A stretch of 64,000 nt of DNA from Solimonas sp. (GTDB lineage Bacteria > Pseudomonadota > Gammaproteobacteria > Nevskiales > Nevskiaceae). Location of the stretch: assembly GCA_030149365.1 (NCBI GenBank), contig JASBRP010000045.1, positions 1 through 64,000 on the forward strand. The letters run 5' to 3'. Of the stretch, positions 45,692-54,475 are shown piece after piece (position 1 is the first letter of the stretch; the number at the start of each line of letters is the position of its first letter). The position numbers were made by a program, and so were the translations under genes. Under the pieces are notes generated by a model, which saw only the letters and a program-made list of their open reading frames with translations, did no database searches and was not told the DNA's origin.

Positions 45692-47299
45692 TCACATGCG
45701 GAAGACGCCGAACCGCGTGGGCGGAATCGGAGCGTTGAGCGAGGCCGACAGGCCCAGGGCCAGCAGGCGGCGGGTCTGCGCGGGATCGACGATGCCGTCG
45801 TCCCAGAGGCGCGCGCTGGCGTAGTACGGGCTGCCCTGCGTGTCGAACTGGGCACGGGTCGGGGCCTTGAACTTCTCCTCGTCCTCCGCGCTCCAGGTCT
45901 TGCCCTGGGCCTCCAGGCCGTCGCGGCGCACGGTGGCCAGCACCGAGGCTGCCTGCTCGCCGCCCATCACGGAGATGCGCGAGTTCGGCCAGGTCCACAG
46001 GAAGCGCGGTGAATAGGCACGGCCGCACATGCCGTAGTTGCCGGCACCGAAGGAGCCGCCGATCAGCACGGTGAACTTCGGCACCTGCGCCGTGGCCACG
46101 GCCGTGACCAGCTTGGCGCCGTCCTTGGCGATGCCCGCATTCTCGTACTTGCGGCCGACCATGAAGCCGGTAATGTTCTGCAGGAACAGCAGCGGGATGC
46201 CGCGCTGCGCGCAGAGCTCGATGAAGTGCGCGCCCTTCTGGGCCGACTCCGAGAACAGGATGCCGTTGTTGGCGATGATGCCCACCGGGTAGCCGTGGAT
46301 ATGGGCAAAGCCGGTGACCAGGGTGGCGCCATAGCGCGCCTTGAACTCGTCCAGGCGCGAACCGTCGACGATGCGGGCGATGACCTCGCGCACGTCATAG
46401 GGCTTGCGCGTGTCGGCCGGGATGATGCCGTAGATCTCTTCCGGATCGTACAGCGGCGCTTCCGGCGTCTGGATGTCCACGCCCGGCTGCTTGCGGATGT
46501 TGAGGTTGCCGACGATGCGGCGCACCAGCGACAGCGCGTGGTGGTCGTTCTCGGCGAAATGATCAGCCACGCCGGAGATGCGCGTGTGCACGTCCGCACC
46601 GCCCAGGTCCTCGGCGCTCACCACCTCGCCGGTCGCCGCCTTCACCAGCGGCGGGCCACCGAGGAAGATCGTGCCCTGGTTCTTGACGATCACCGTCTCG
46701 TCAGACATCGCCGGCACGTAGGCACCGCCCGCGGTGCAGGAGCCCATCACGCAGGCAATCTGCGGAATGCCCTGCGCCGACAGGTTGGCCTGGTTGTAGA
46801 AGATGCGGCCGAAATGGTCGCGGTCCGGAAACACCTCATCCTGCATCGGCAGGAAGGCGCCACCCGAGTCCACCAGGTACACGCAGGGCAACCGGTTCTC
46901 GCGGGCGATCTCCTGCGCGCGCAGATGCTTCTTCACCGTGACGGGATAGTAGGTGCCGCCCTTCACCGTGGCGTCGTTGGCCACGATCATGCACTCGCGG
47001 CCGTTGATGCTGCCGATGCCGGCAACCACGCCCGCACAGGGTACCTCGCCGTTGTACATGCCGTTACCGGCCAGTGCGGAAATCTCGAGGAAGGCCGAGC
47101 CCGGATCGAGCAGACTGTCGATGCGATCGCGCGGCAGCAACTTGCCGCGGGCGGTGTGCTTCTGGCGGGCGGCCTCGGAGCCGCCACGGGCGGCCTCGGC
47201 GGTCTTGGCACGCAGCTCTTCGACCTGCGCGCGCATCTGCGCGGCATTGGCCTGGAACTCCGGGGAGTTCGTGCGGATCTTGGACTTGATGGCGCTCAT
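45692..47299 (-). CDS. liuB: Methylcrotonyl-CoA carboxylase, carboxyltransferase (beta) subunit
   Basis: A 535-residue carboxyltransferase, the normal length of MCC beta. It has the acyl-CoA region ([14 protein letters not shown], about 55-68), the VDSGGAFLP crotonase-like loop, [16 protein letters not shown], the [11 protein letters not shown] segment, and [19 protein letters not shown], typical of methylcrotonyl-CoA carboxylase. It transfers carboxyl from biotin to 3-methylcrotonyl-CoA, making 3-methylglutaconyl-CoA. The gap to liuA is 4 bases and to liuD 5 bases, so the genes are translationally close. The usual liuC between liuB and liuD is absent. Confidence 0.93.
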   Translation of the reverse strand: MSAIKSKIRTNSPEFQANAAQMRAQVEELRAKTAEAARGGSEAARQKHTARGKLLPRDRIDSLLDPGSAFLEISALAGNGMYNGEVPCAGVVAGIGSINGRECMIVANDATVKGGTYYPVTVKKHLRAQEIARENRLPCVYLVDSGGAFLPMQDEVFPDRDHFGRIFYNQANLSAQGIPQIACVMGSCTAGGAYVPAMSDETVIVKNQGTIFLGGPPLVKAATGEVVSAEDLGGADVHTRISGVADHFAENDHHALSLVRRIVGNLNIRKQPGVDIQTPEAPLYDPEEIYGIIPADTRKPYDVREVIARIVDGSRLDEFKARYGATLVTGFAHIHGYPVGIIANNGILFSESAQKGAHFIELCAQRGIPLLFLQNITGFMVGRKYENAGIAKDGAKLVTAVATAQVPKFTVLIGGSFGAGNYGMCGRAYSPRFLWTWPNSRISVMGGEQAASVLATVRRDGLEAQGKTWSAEDEEKFKAPTRAQFDTQGSPYYASARLWDDGIVDPAQTRRLLALGLSASLNAPIPPTRFGVFRM

Positions 47300-47303
47300 G
47301 GGA

Positions 47304-48470
47304 TCAGTGCTTCGATTCGTTGAACAGCTCGCGGCCGATCAGCATGCGGCGGATTTCCGAGGTGCCGGCCCCGATCTCGTACAGCTTGGCATCGCGCCAC
47401 AGGCGGCCGGTGGGGAACTCGTTGATGTAGCCGTTGCCGCCCAGGGCCTGGATCGCCTGCCCGGCCATCCAGGTCGCCTTCTCGGCGGAGTACAGGATCG
47501 CGCCGGCGGCATCCTTGCGCGCGGTCTCGCCGCGGTCACAGGCGCGGGCCACGGCATAGACATAAGCACGGCAGGCGGCGAGGCCCACGTACATGTCGGC
47601 CAGCTTGCCCTGCATCAGCTGGAACTCGCCGATCGACTGGCCGAACTGCTTGCGGTCGTGCATGTAGGGCACCACCACGTCGAGGCAGGCCTGCATGATG
47701 CCCAGCGGGCCGCCGGAGAGCACCACGCGCTCGTAGTCCAGGCCCGACATCAGCACGTTGACGCCACGGCCCACCGCGCCGAGAACGTTCTCTTCCGGCA
47801 CCTCGCAGTCGGTGAACACCAGCTCGCAGGTGTTGGAGCCGCGCATGCCGAGCTTGTCCAGCTTCTGTGCCGTGCTGAAGCCCTTGAAGGTCTTCTCGAC
47901 AATGAACGCGGTCATGCCGCGCGAGCCGGCCGCCAGGTCGGTCTTGGCGTAGATGATCAGCGTGTTGGCGTCAGGGCCGTTGGTGATCCACATCTTGTTG
48001 CCGTTGAGCACATAGCGGTCGCCCTTCTTGTCCGCGCGCAGCTTCATGCTGACCACGTCGGAGCCGGCGCCCGGCTCGCTCATCGCCAGCGCGCCGATGT
48101 GCTCGCCGCTGACCAGCTTGGGCAGGTACTTCTGCTTCTGCGCCTCGTTGCCGTTCTTGCGCAGCTGGTTCACGCAGAGGTTGGAGTGCGCGCCATAGGA
48201 CAGGCCGATCGCCGAGCAGGCGCGGGAGATCTCCTCCATCGCCACCACGTGGGCCAGGTAGCCCATGTTGGTGCCGCCGTACTCCTCCTCCACCGTCAGG
48301 CCCAGCAGGCCCAGCTCGCCGAACTTGCGCCACAGCTGGTTGGGGAAGGCGTTCTCGTGGTCGGCCTGCGCCGCCAGCGGCGCGACCTCGCCCGCGGCGA
48401 AGCGCTGGGTGGCCTCGCGCAGCTGGTCGATGTCTTCACCCAGGTCGAAATTGAGGCTCTTGAAAGTCAT
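47304..48470 (-). CDS. liuA: Isovaleryl-CoA dehydrogenase
   Basis: A 388-residue acyl-CoA dehydrogenase. Glu247 in [15 protein letters not shown] sits at the special position of the catalytic glutamate found in isovaleryl-CoA dehydrogenase rather than the usual C-terminal position. Other motifs: [15 protein letters not shown] (129-143), NKMWITNG, and [20 protein letters not shown]. It oxidises isovaleryl-CoA to 3-methylcrotonyl-CoA, passing electrons to ETF. It begins at ATG 48470 and leads the liu operon; upstream a TetR operator overlaps its likely promoter. Confidence 0.93.
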   Translation of the reverse strand: MTFKSLNFDLGEDIDQLREATQRFAAGEVAPLAAQADHENAFPNQLWRKFGELGLLGLTVEEEYGGTNMGYLAHVVAMEEISRACSAIGLSYGAHSNLCVNQLRKNGNEAQKQKYLPKLVSGEHIGALAMSEPGAGSDVVSMKLRADKKGDRYVLNGNKMWITNGPDANTLIIYAKTDLAAGSRGMTAFIVEKTFKGFSTAQKLDKLGMRGSNTCELVFTDCEVPEENVLGAVGRGVNVLMSGLDYERVVLSGGPLGIMQACLDVVVPYMHDRKQFGQSIGEFQLMQGKLADMYVGLAACRAYVYAVARACDRGETARKDAAGAILYSAEKATWMAGQAIQALGGNGYINEFPTGRLWRDAKLYEIGAGTSEIRRMLIGRELFNESKH

Positions 48471-48529
48471 GGTCTGGCTGCCTGCTGGAAACGATGGACG
48501 GCGGGGTCCGGGACCCCTGGAAGGCTTGC

Positions 48530-48558
48530 ATCCTATGCCGGTTCCATGAAAAAGTGAA
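48530..48558 (-). promoter_or_regulatory. Probable liuA promoter
   Basis: On the minus strand TTCACT (48558-48553) and TAGGAT (48535-48530) are separated by exactly 17 bases, each matching the sigma70 consensus at four of six positions. The -35 lies within the TetR palindrome, so repressor binding would occlude it. The mRNA would have a leader of about 50-60 bases. Confidence 0.45.
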
Positions 48559-48570
48559 GTCACTTTCACA
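48547..48570. promoter_or_regulatory. TetR-type operator between liuA and its regulator
   Basis: AAAGTGA (48551-48557), AG, TCACTTT (48560-48566) is a perfect 7-2-7 palindrome; with two mismatches it extends to 11-bp arms over 48547-48570. The AT-rich site lies between the divergent liuA and TetR genes and overlaps the liuA -35. Confidence 0.7.
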
Positions 48571-48590
48571 AATTTAATCCAGATTCATTT

Positions 48591-48596
48591 TATACT
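48591..48596 (+). promoter_or_regulatory. -10 element of the TetR gene (leaderless mRNA likely)
   Basis: TATACT (48591-48596) matches the -10 consensus at five of six positions and lies only six bases before the ATG at 48603. Transcription would begin at or next to the start codon. No Shine-Dalgarno precedes the ATG, consistent with a leaderless transcript. Confidence 0.5.
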
Positions 48597-48602
48597 CGCA
48601 AC

Positions 48603-49253
48603 ATGGCCTACCAGCGCTCAGCCCTGATGCAGGAACGCCTCGCGGAGAACCGCGAGCGGATCCTGCGCGCGGCCCGCACCCTGGTGGCCCAGGGCGGCTT
48701 CCGCGAGGCCTCGATCAACGCCGTGGCGGCGGCCGCCGGCCTGTCCACTGGCGCGCTGTATCGCTACTTCCCCTCCAAGGCCGATCTGTTCGTCGAAGTG
48801 CTGACCGAGGCCGTGCGGCGCGAGTGCGACATCCTGCGCGAGATCATCGCCAGGCCCGGCACCGCGGATCAGCGCCTGCGCGCCGCCGTCGAGTCCTTCG
48901 CCCGCCGCGCCCTCGAAGGCCCGCACCTCGCCTACGCCTTCATCGCCGAGCCCATCGACCCCGAGGTCGACGCCGCCCGTATCCTCTGCCGCCAGGAGTT
49001 CAGCGACGTCTTCAAGACCGTCCTGGGCCAGGGCCTCGCCTCCGGCGAATTCCCCCCGCAGTCGGTGGACGTCGCCGCCGCCTGCATCGTCGGCGCCTTC
49101 ACCGAAGCCCTGGTGCGCCCCGTGGCCCCGACCACTCCGCGCAGCAAGGACGAGAAGCTGGTCGAGGCCATCGTGGACTTCTGCGCCCGGGCCGTAGCCG
49201 GCCCCTCCACGACCATGCGTCCGGCTGCTCCCCGCAAGCGCGCCAAGGCCTAG
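48603..49253 (+). CDS. TetR family regulator of the liu operon
   Basis: A 216-residue TetR protein: N-terminal DNA-binding domain (about 14-60) with [20 protein letters not shown] as helix-turn-helix, followed by [14 protein letters not shown] and an all-helical ligand domain. It is divergent from liuA with a shared palindrome, so it very probably represses leucine/isovalerate breakdown and itself, released by an acyl-CoA such as isovaleryl- or methylcrotonyl-CoA (inference). In Pseudomonas the equivalent regulator LiuR is a MerR protein, so this is a different regulatory solution. Confidence 0.88.
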   Translation: MAYQRSALMQERLAENRERILRAARTLVAQGGFREASINAVAAAAGLSTGALYRYFPSKADLFVEVLTEAVRRECDILREIIARPGTADQRLRAAVESFARRALEGPHLAYAFIAEPIDPEVDAARILCRQEFSDVFKTVLGQGLASGEFPPQSVDVAAACIVGAFTEALVRPVAPTTPRSKDEKLVEAIVDFCARAVAGPSTTMRPAAPRKRAKA

Positions 49254-49266
49254 CGGCTTAAAATAA

Positions 49267-49291
49267 GTGCGACAAAAAGCTCTTGTCGCAC
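49267..49291. promoter_or_regulatory. 25-bp inverted repeat upstream of dusA
   Basis: GTGCGACAA (49267-49275) and TTGTCGCAC (49283-49291) form perfect 9-bp arms with a 7-base spacer just upstream of the dusA ATG at 49295; TGTCGCAC recurs at 49296-49303. It may be a regulator site or a hairpin controlling dusA translation. No U-tract suggests it is not a terminator for the TetR gene. Confidence 0.5.
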
Positions 49292-49294
49292 CGA

Positions 49295-50311
49295 ATGTCG
49301 CACCAAGTCGCTACACAAGTGTCTGAAATAGAACGTAAATTCTGCGTCGCCCCGATGATGGACTGGACGGACCGGCATTGCCGCTTCTTCCTGCGCCTGA
49401 TGTCCCGCCGCGCCTGGCTCTACACCGAAATGGTCACTACCGGCGCCATCATCCACGGTGACCGCGAGCGCTTCCTGCGCTTCGATCCCTCGGAACACCC
49501 CATCGCCCTGCAGCTTGGCGGCTCCGAGCCGGAGGCCCTGGCCCGCTGCGCCGAGATCGGCAGCGAATACGGCTACGACGAGATCAACCTCAACTGCGGC
49601 TGCCCCTCCGACCGCGTGCAGGAAGGCCGCTTCGGCGCTTGCCTGATGAACGAGCCGGAGCGCGTCGCCGCCGCCGTCGCCGCCATGCGCCGCGCCACCC
49701 ACCTGCCGGTCACCGTCAAGACCCGCATCGGCGTGGACGAGTCCGAGGACTACGTGTTCCTCAAGCAGTTCATCGAGACCGTGGCCGCGGCCGGCTGCAC
49801 GATCTTCATCGTTCACGCGCGCAAGGCCTGGCTCAAGGGCCTCTCGCCCAAGGAAAACCGCGAGATCCCGCCCCTGCAGTACGACGTGGTGCACCGCCTC
49901 AAGCGCGAGTTCCCGCAGCTGACCATCGTGCTAAACGGCGGCCTCCAGACCCTGGACGCCTGCAACGAGCAGATGCAGGAGCTCGACGGCGTCATGCTCG
50001 GCCGCGAGGTCTACGAGAACCCCTACCTGATGACCCAGGTGGACTCGCTCATCTACGGCGAGCCCGCCGTGGAACTGACGCGCCCGGCCGTGATCGAAGC
50101 GCTGCTGGACTACGTCGATCGCGAACTGGCGGCCGGTGGCCACCTCAACCACATCAGCCGTCACATCCTCGGCCTGTTCCGCGGCCAGCCCGGCGGGCGA
50201 GCATTCCGTCGCGTGATCTCGCAGAATGCCACCCGGCCCGGTGCCGGCTCGGACGTGATCCGTGCCGCCCTGGCCGAGGTGGAGGCCGCCAGCCTGCGAC
50301 CCGCTGCCTGA
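49295..50311 (+). CDS. dusA: tRNA-dihydrouridine synthase A
   Basis: A 338-residue FMN enzyme reducing uridine in the tRNA D-loop (U20/U20a). Motifs: CVAPMMDWTDRHCRFFLR (17-34), the active-site Cys103 in NLNCGCPSDRVQ, TVKTRIGVD, FIVHARKAWLKGLSPKENR (DusA-specific), VLNGG and the C-terminal HISRHILGLFRGQPG. The start is ATG 49295; a TTG at 49283 and GTG at 49319 are alternatives. Confidence 0.94.
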   Translation: MSHQVATQVSEIERKFCVAPMMDWTDRHCRFFLRLMSRRAWLYTEMVTTGAIIHGDRERFLRFDPSEHPIALQLGGSEPEALARCAEIGSEYGYDEINLNCGCPSDRVQEGRFGACLMNEPERVAAAVAAMRRATHLPVTVKTRIGVDESEDYVFLKQFIETVAAAGCTIFIVHARKAWLKGLSPKENREIPPLQYDVVHRLKREFPQLTIVLNGGLQTLDACNEQMQELDGVMLGREVYENPYLMTQVDSLIYGEPAVELTRPAVIEALLDYVDRELAAGGHLNHISRHILGLFRGQPGGRAFRRVISQNATRPGAGSDVIRAALAEVEAASLRPAA

Positions 50312-50331
50312 ATCAACTGAAGGACAAAAAC

Positions 50332-50895
50332 ATGAAACAATTGCTGCTCTCTCTAGCCCTGGGACTCACCATGTCGATTGCAAATGCCGCACCCGTGAAG
50401 GTGCTGATGGAAACCACCGAAGGCAACATCACGCTGGAGCTCGACTCCGCCAAGGCCCCGAAGTCGGTGGCCAACTTCGTCCAGTACGCCAAGGACGGTC
50501 ACTACGACGGCCTGGTGTTCCACCGCGTGATCAAGGGCTTCATGATCCAGGGCGGCGGCTATGACGAGAAGAGCGACCAGCGCAAGACCCGCGCCAACAT
50601 CGAGAACGAAGCAAAGAACGGCCTGAAGAACGACCGCGGCACCATCGCCATGGCGCGCACCTCCGTGCCCCACTCGGCCAGCTCGCAGTTCTTCATCAAC
50701 CACGGCGACAACGACTTCCTGAACTACCCGGGCCAGGACGGCTGGGGCTACGCCGTGTTCGGCAAGGTCACCGATGGCATGGACGTGGTCGACAAGATCG
50801 CCGAGACCCGCACCGGCAACCTGCCGCCCTTCGGCCGCGACGTGCCGGTGACGCCGATCGTGATCCGCAAGGTCACGGTCATCGAAACCAAGTAA
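50332..50895 (+). CDS. ppiA: Periplasmic peptidyl-prolyl cis-trans isomerase (cyclophilin)
   Basis: A 187-residue cyclophilin with an N-terminal signal peptide (LLLSLALGLTMSIANA, cleavage before APVKV), so it acts in the periplasm like E. coli PpiA (190 residues). Core motifs: VFHRVIKGFMIQGGGYD, GTIAMARTSVPHSASSQFFI, and GYAVFGKVTDGMDVVDKI. It catalyses proline isomerisation during protein folding. AAGGA lies 7 bases before the ATG. It sits between dusA and lpxH on the same strand. Confidence 0.92.
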   Translation: MKQLLLSLALGLTMSIANAAPVKVLMETTEGNITLELDSAKAPKSVANFVQYAKDGHYDGLVFHRVIKGFMIQGGGYDEKSDQRKTRANIENEAKNGLKNDRGTIAMARTSVPHSASSQFFINHGDNDFLNYPGQDGWGYAVFGKVTDGMDVVDKIAETRTGNLPPFGRDVPVTPIVIRKVTVIETK

Positions 50896-50907
50896 GCGAC
50901 AAAGCTC

Positions 50908-50938
50908 CGTTCGTGCTGAGCCCGTCGAAGCGCGAACG
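50908..50938. repeat. Short palindromic intergenic repeat
   Basis: CGTTCGTGCT (50908-50917) pairs with AGCGCGAACG (50929-50938) with one wobble. The GTTCGTGCTGAGC..GTCGAAGC arrangement resembles a palindrome dispersed in many proteobacterial genomes. It fills the ppiA-lpxH gap. Confidence 0.6.
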
Positions 50939-50953
50939 ACGTCGGACCGCGGA

Positions 50954-51670
50954 ATGACTCCGCGCACGCTGTTCCTGTCCGACCTGCACCTGCCGCCGGG
51001 GCCCTCGCCTTTCCGCGAGGGCTTCCGGCGCTTCCTCGAAGGCCCCGCCCGCGACGCCGAGGCGGTCTACATCCTCGGGGACCTCTTCGAATACTGGATC
51101 GGCGACGATCTCGGCATGCAGGAATACGCCGCCGAGGTCGCCCTGCTCGCCATGCTGTCGCAGCAAGGCGTGAAGCTCTACTTCCAGCGGGGCAACCGCG
51201 ACTTCCTGGTCGGCGAGGACTTCTGCGCCCTCAGCGGCATGGAGCTGCTGCGGGACCCGGCCGTGATCGAACTCTACGGCACCGTCATGGTGCTATCGCA
51301 CGGCGACCTGCTGTGCACCGACGACACCAGCTACCAGCGCTGGCGCCGCTTCGCCCACAACCCCACCGCCCAGCGCGTCTTCCGCGGCCTGCCCCGCGCC
51401 TGGCGCGAGCGCATCGCGCAGCGCGTGCGCCAGCGCAGCAACTCCGGCAAACGCTACAAGCCGGAAGACATCATGGACGTCAACGCCGCCGCCGTGGAAG
51501 CCTTCTTCAAGCTCTCCGGCGCCCATCGCCTGATCCACGGCCACACCCACCGCCCCGCCCAGCACGACCTGGCCGAAGGCAAGCAGCGCATCGTGCTGGC
51601 CGACTGGCGGCCCGAGCGCATGGAATACCTCGCCGTGACCCGCGAGGGGATGTACCGGCTCACGGTCTGA
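50954..51670 (+). CDS. lpxH: UDP-2,3-diacylglucosamine diphosphatase
   Basis: A 238-residue calcineurin-type phosphoesterase that converts UDP-2,3-diacylglucosamine to lipid X in lipid A synthesis. The metal ligands are all present: Asp10 and His12 (SDLHL), Asp43 (GDLFEYWIGDD), Asn81 (GNRDFL), His116 (SHGDLLCTDD), His195 and His197 (HGHTHRP). It is a peripheral cytoplasmic membrane protein. The cyclophilin-lpxH order is common in gammaproteobacteria. Confidence 0.94.
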   Translation: MTPRTLFLSDLHLPPGPSPFREGFRRFLEGPARDAEAVYILGDLFEYWIGDDLGMQEYAAEVALLAMLSQQGVKLYFQRGNRDFLVGEDFCALSGMELLRDPAVIELYGTVMVLSHGDLLCTDDTSYQRWRRFAHNPTAQRVFRGLPRAWRERIAQRVRQRSNSGKRYKPEDIMDVNAAAVEAFFKLSGAHRLIHGHTHRPAQHDLAEGKQRIVLADWRPERMEYLAVTREGMYRLTV

Positions 51671-51751
51671 GCGGCCTGCACGCTGCGTTCATCTTCAGGG
51701 CCTATACTCCCTGGCGGGAGCGGCCCGGCCGCAAACCGATGGAGGGTAACG

Positions 51752-53431
51752 ATGACGCTCTGGCCATCCCTGCTGCCTGCGCGCTTCGCCGCATTCGCCG
51801 CAGCCTGCCTTTTGACCCTGCTGAGCCTGGCTGCCGGCTTCGTCCAGCCCGGCTGGTGGCTGGTGAGCGCGGCGGCGGGATTCCTGGTGTTCGTCGGCAT
51901 CTGGGACCTGGCGCAGGGCAAGCAGTCCATCCGCCGCAACTACCCGATCCTGGCGCACCTGCGCTTCTTCCTGGAATTCATCCGCCCCGAGATCCGCCAG
52001 TACTTCCTGGAATCGGACACCGAGCCCATCCCCTTCTCGCGCGCGCAGCGCTCCCTGGTCTACCAGCGCGCCAAGAGCCAGATCGACCTGCGCCCCTTCG
52101 GCACGCAACACAACGTCTACGCCAACGACTACGAGTGGATCAACCACTCCATGATGCCGCTGCGCATCGCCGACACCAATTTCCGCGTAACCATCGGAGA
52201 GAAGAATTGTGCCCAGCCCTACAGCGCCTCGGTGTTCAACATCTCGGCGATGAGCTTCGGCGCACTGTCGGCCAACGCCGTGCTGGCGCTGAACAAGGGC
52301 GCGCAGCTCGGCGGCTTCGCCCATGACACCGGCGAGGGCTCCATCAGCCGCTACCACCGCGAACACGGCGGCGACCTGATCTGGGAGATCGGCAGCGGCT
52401 ACTTCGGCTGCTGCGACAGCCAGGGCCGCTTCGACGCCGACATCTTCGCCCGCAACGCGCGCGATCCGCAGGTCAAGATGATCGAGATCAAGCTGTCGCA
52501 GGGCGCCAAGCCCGGCCACGGTGGCGTGCTGCCCGCCGCCAAGGTCACGCCGGAGATCGCCGAGGCGCGCGGCGTGCCCATGGGCGTGGACTGCATCTCG
52601 CCACCGCGGCACTCCGCCTTCACCACGCCTATCGAGCTGATGCAGTTCATCGCACGCCTGCGCGAGCTCTCCGGCGGCAAGCCCGTCGGCTTCAAGTTCG
52701 CCCTCGGCCATCCCTGGGAATTCTTCGCCATCTGCAAAGCCATGCTGGAGACCGACATCACACCGGACTTCATCGTGGTGGACGGCGGCGAAGGCGGCAC
52801 CGGCGCCGCACCAGTGGAATTCACCGACCACGTCGGCACGCCGCTGCAGGAAGCCCTGCTGCTGGTGCGCAACACCCTGGTGGGCCTGAACCTCAAGGAC
52901 CGCGTCAGCATCGGCGCCAGCGGCAAGATCATCTCGGCCTTCGACATGGCGCGCTACATGGCGCTGGGCGCCGACTGGTGCAACAGCGGCCGCGGCTTCA
53001 TGTTCGCGCTCGGCTGCCTGCAGGCGCAGACCTGCCACACCGGCCACTGCCCCACCGGCGTCACCACCCAGGACAAGCTGCGCCAGCGCGCCCTGGTACC
53101 CGCCGACAAGGCCGTTCGCGTGCACCAGTTCCACCACCACACCCTGCATGCCCTGGGCGAACTGGTGGGCGCGGCCGGCATGCAGCATCCCTCGGAACTG
53201 CAGCCGCGTCATATCGTGCGGCGCGTCTCCGCCAACGACGTACGCCTGGTCTCCAACCTGATCACCTGGCTCAACCCCGGCGACCTGCTGGAGAACCGCG
53301 CCAACCACCCGGTGTACCAGTACTTCTGGCACATGGCGGCGGCGCATACCTTCGAGGCCCAGGTGCCGGCGGACAAGGAACTGCCGCCACCGAAGTTCAG
53401 CGGCCTCAAGACCTCCCAGATGGCGCACTGA
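51752..53431 (+). CDS. Membrane-anchored FMN-binding glutamate synthase family protein
   Basis: A 559-residue protein starting at ATG 51752 with GGAGGG seven bases upstream. Two N-terminal helices (about 8-28 and 32-48, AAFAAACLLTLLSLAAGFV then WWLVSAAAGFLVFVGIW) precede a glutamate-synthase FMN/Fe-S domain (Glu_synthase, about 130-480): FNISAMSFGALSANAV, GGDLIWEIGSGYFGC, GAKPGHGGVLPAAKV, DGGEGGTGAAPVEF. Cysteines near CLQAQTCHTGHCPTG could bind a 3Fe-4S cluster. The glutaminase and central domains are missing. Homologues (YerD-like) have no settled function. Confidence 0.88.
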   Translation: MTLWPSLLPARFAAFAAACLLTLLSLAAGFVQPGWWLVSAAAGFLVFVGIWDLAQGKQSIRRNYPILAHLRFFLEFIRPEIRQYFLESDTEPIPFSRAQRSLVYQRAKSQIDLRPFGTQHNVYANDYEWINHSMMPLRIADTNFRVTIGEKNCAQPYSASVFNISAMSFGALSANAVLALNKGAQLGGFAHDTGEGSISRYHREHGGDLIWEIGSGYFGCCDSQGRFDADIFARNARDPQVKMIEIKLSQGAKPGHGGVLPAAKVTPEIAEARGVPMGVDCISPPRHSAFTTPIELMQFIARLRELSGGKPVGFKFALGHPWEFFAICKAMLETDITPDFIVVDGGEGGTGAAPVEFTDHVGTPLQEALLLVRNTLVGLNLKDRVSIGASGKIISAFDMARYMALGADWCNSGRGFMFALGCLQAQTCHTGHCPTGVTTQDKLRQRALVPADKAVRVHQFHHHTLHALGELVGAAGMQHPSELQPRHIVRRVSANDVRLVSNLITWLNPGDLLENRANHPVYQYFWHMAAAHTFEAQVPADKELPPPKFSGLKTSQMAH

Positions 53432-53437
53432 GCGCCA

Positions 53438-53458
53438 GCGGCGGGATCAGCCCGCCGC
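53438..53458. terminator. Hairpin between convergent genes with the AraC stop in its loop
   Basis: GCGGCGGG (53438-53445) and CCCGCCGC (53451-53458) pair around ATCAG, which contains the TGA stop of the AraC gene (minus strand). It lies just after the stop of the plus-strand gene at 53431. No U-tract, so a weak terminator at best. Confidence 0.4.
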
Positions 53459-54340
53459 GACCGCCTCCATCCGCCAGCGCCGCGCTGCCTGTGCCGGCGG
53501 ATGGCCGAACAGCCGCCGGAACTCGCGGCTGAATTGCGAAGGGCTCTCGTAGCCCACCGCATACGCCACCTCGGCCGCGTCGGCGGATTCGCTCATCAGC
53601 CGCTCGCGCGCCGCCTGCAAGCGCAGATGCTTCTGGTACTGCAACGGACTGAGGCGCGTCGCCGCCTTGAAATGCCGGTGCAGCGACGACGGGCTCAACG
53701 CCACCTGCGTCGCCAGCGCCTCGACCCGCAGCGGCCGGTCATAGTGCTCGCGGATCCAGGCGATGGCCTGCTGCACTTGGCCCAGGCGGCCCTCGCCGCG
53801 CGCGATCTGGCGCAGCATCGGCCCATGCGGGCCGGTCAGCAGGCGATACAGCACCTCGCGCCGCAGCAGCGGCGCGAGGATCGGAATATCGGCCGGCGCA
53901 TCCAGCAGCTCCACCAGCCGCTGGCAGGCGCTGACCAGCGGCGGCGACAGCGGCGTGACTTCCAGCCCGGCAAAATCCTGCGTCGGCAGCGGTGAGGGCG
54001 GCATCTGCAGCAGCAGCGCCGCCAGTTCCACGCGATCCAACCGCAGCGACAGCGACAGGTACGGCGTCTCCGGCGAGGCCTCGCAGACCACCCCCACCAC
54101 CGGCAGGTCCAGGGACGCCACCAGGCTATGGGCCGCGTCGTAGTGGCACACCGTATCGCCCAGCGTGACCCGCTTGCGCCCCTGCACGATCACGCAAAGC
54201 ATCGGCTCGTACACCACCGGCATCGGCAGGCTCACCGCGTCGGCGCGATACAGCGTCAGCCCAGGCACCGCGGTTGGCGTGGTCGCCGACGCCGCGTGCC
54301 GCAACACCAGGTCCCGCAGTTCCGGAAGGATGGTCGTCAT
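53447..54340 (-). CDS. AraC family regulator (AraC_N type)
   Basis: A 297-residue regulator starting at ATG 54340. The N-terminal domain (about 10-170) resembles AraC_N cupins (MLCVIVQGRKRVTLGD). The C-terminal ~100 residues have two helix-turn-helix motifs (LRVEALATQVALSPSSLHRH, and AYAVGYESPSQFSREFRR). It is divergent from an SDR gene; TTNGGCAGGA direct repeats spaced 21 bp lie between them. Relatives such as YqhC activate a neighbouring oxidoreductase in response to aldehydes. No clear ribosome site precedes the ATG. Confidence 0.87.
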   Translation of the reverse strand: MTTILPELRDLVLRHAASATTPTAVPGLTLYRADAVSLPMPVVYEPMLCVIVQGRKRVTLGDTVCHYDAAHSLVASLDLPVVGVVCEASPETPYLSLSLRLDRVELAALLLQMPPSPLPTQDFAGLEVTPLSPPLVSACQRLVELLDAPADIPILAPLLRREVLYRLLTGPHGPMLRQIARGEGRLGQVQQAIAWIREHYDRPLRVEALATQVALSPSSLHRHFKAATRLSPLQYQKHLRLQAARERLMSESADAAEVAYAVGYESPSQFSREFRRLFGHPPAQAARRWRMEAVAAG

Positions 54341-54380
54341 GGGAATGACGATAGCAGACAGCCTGCCCATCCCGCCCAGC

Positions 54381-54411
54381 TTTGGCAGGATCAGGCAAGC
54401 ATTCGGCAGGA
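54381..54411 (+). promoter_or_regulatory. AraC-type direct-repeat operator
   Basis: TTTGGCAGGA (54381-54390) and TTCGGCAGGA (54402-54411) are direct repeats exactly 21 bp apart, two helical turns, as AraC-family dimers require. They lie between the divergent AraC and SDR genes, about 65-95 bases upstream of the SDR start. Confidence 0.7.
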
Positions 54412-54475
54412 ATGCGTTCACGGTCCGCTCAGGGGCGGTAGCAGCATGGGCTCCCCAATGAGCAGGAGCACCCAC

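Noticed and set aside
51703-51708. TATACT as -10 for the glutamate-synthase-like gene
   Set aside because: A good hexamer but no acceptable -35 at 16-18 bases; not called as a promoter.
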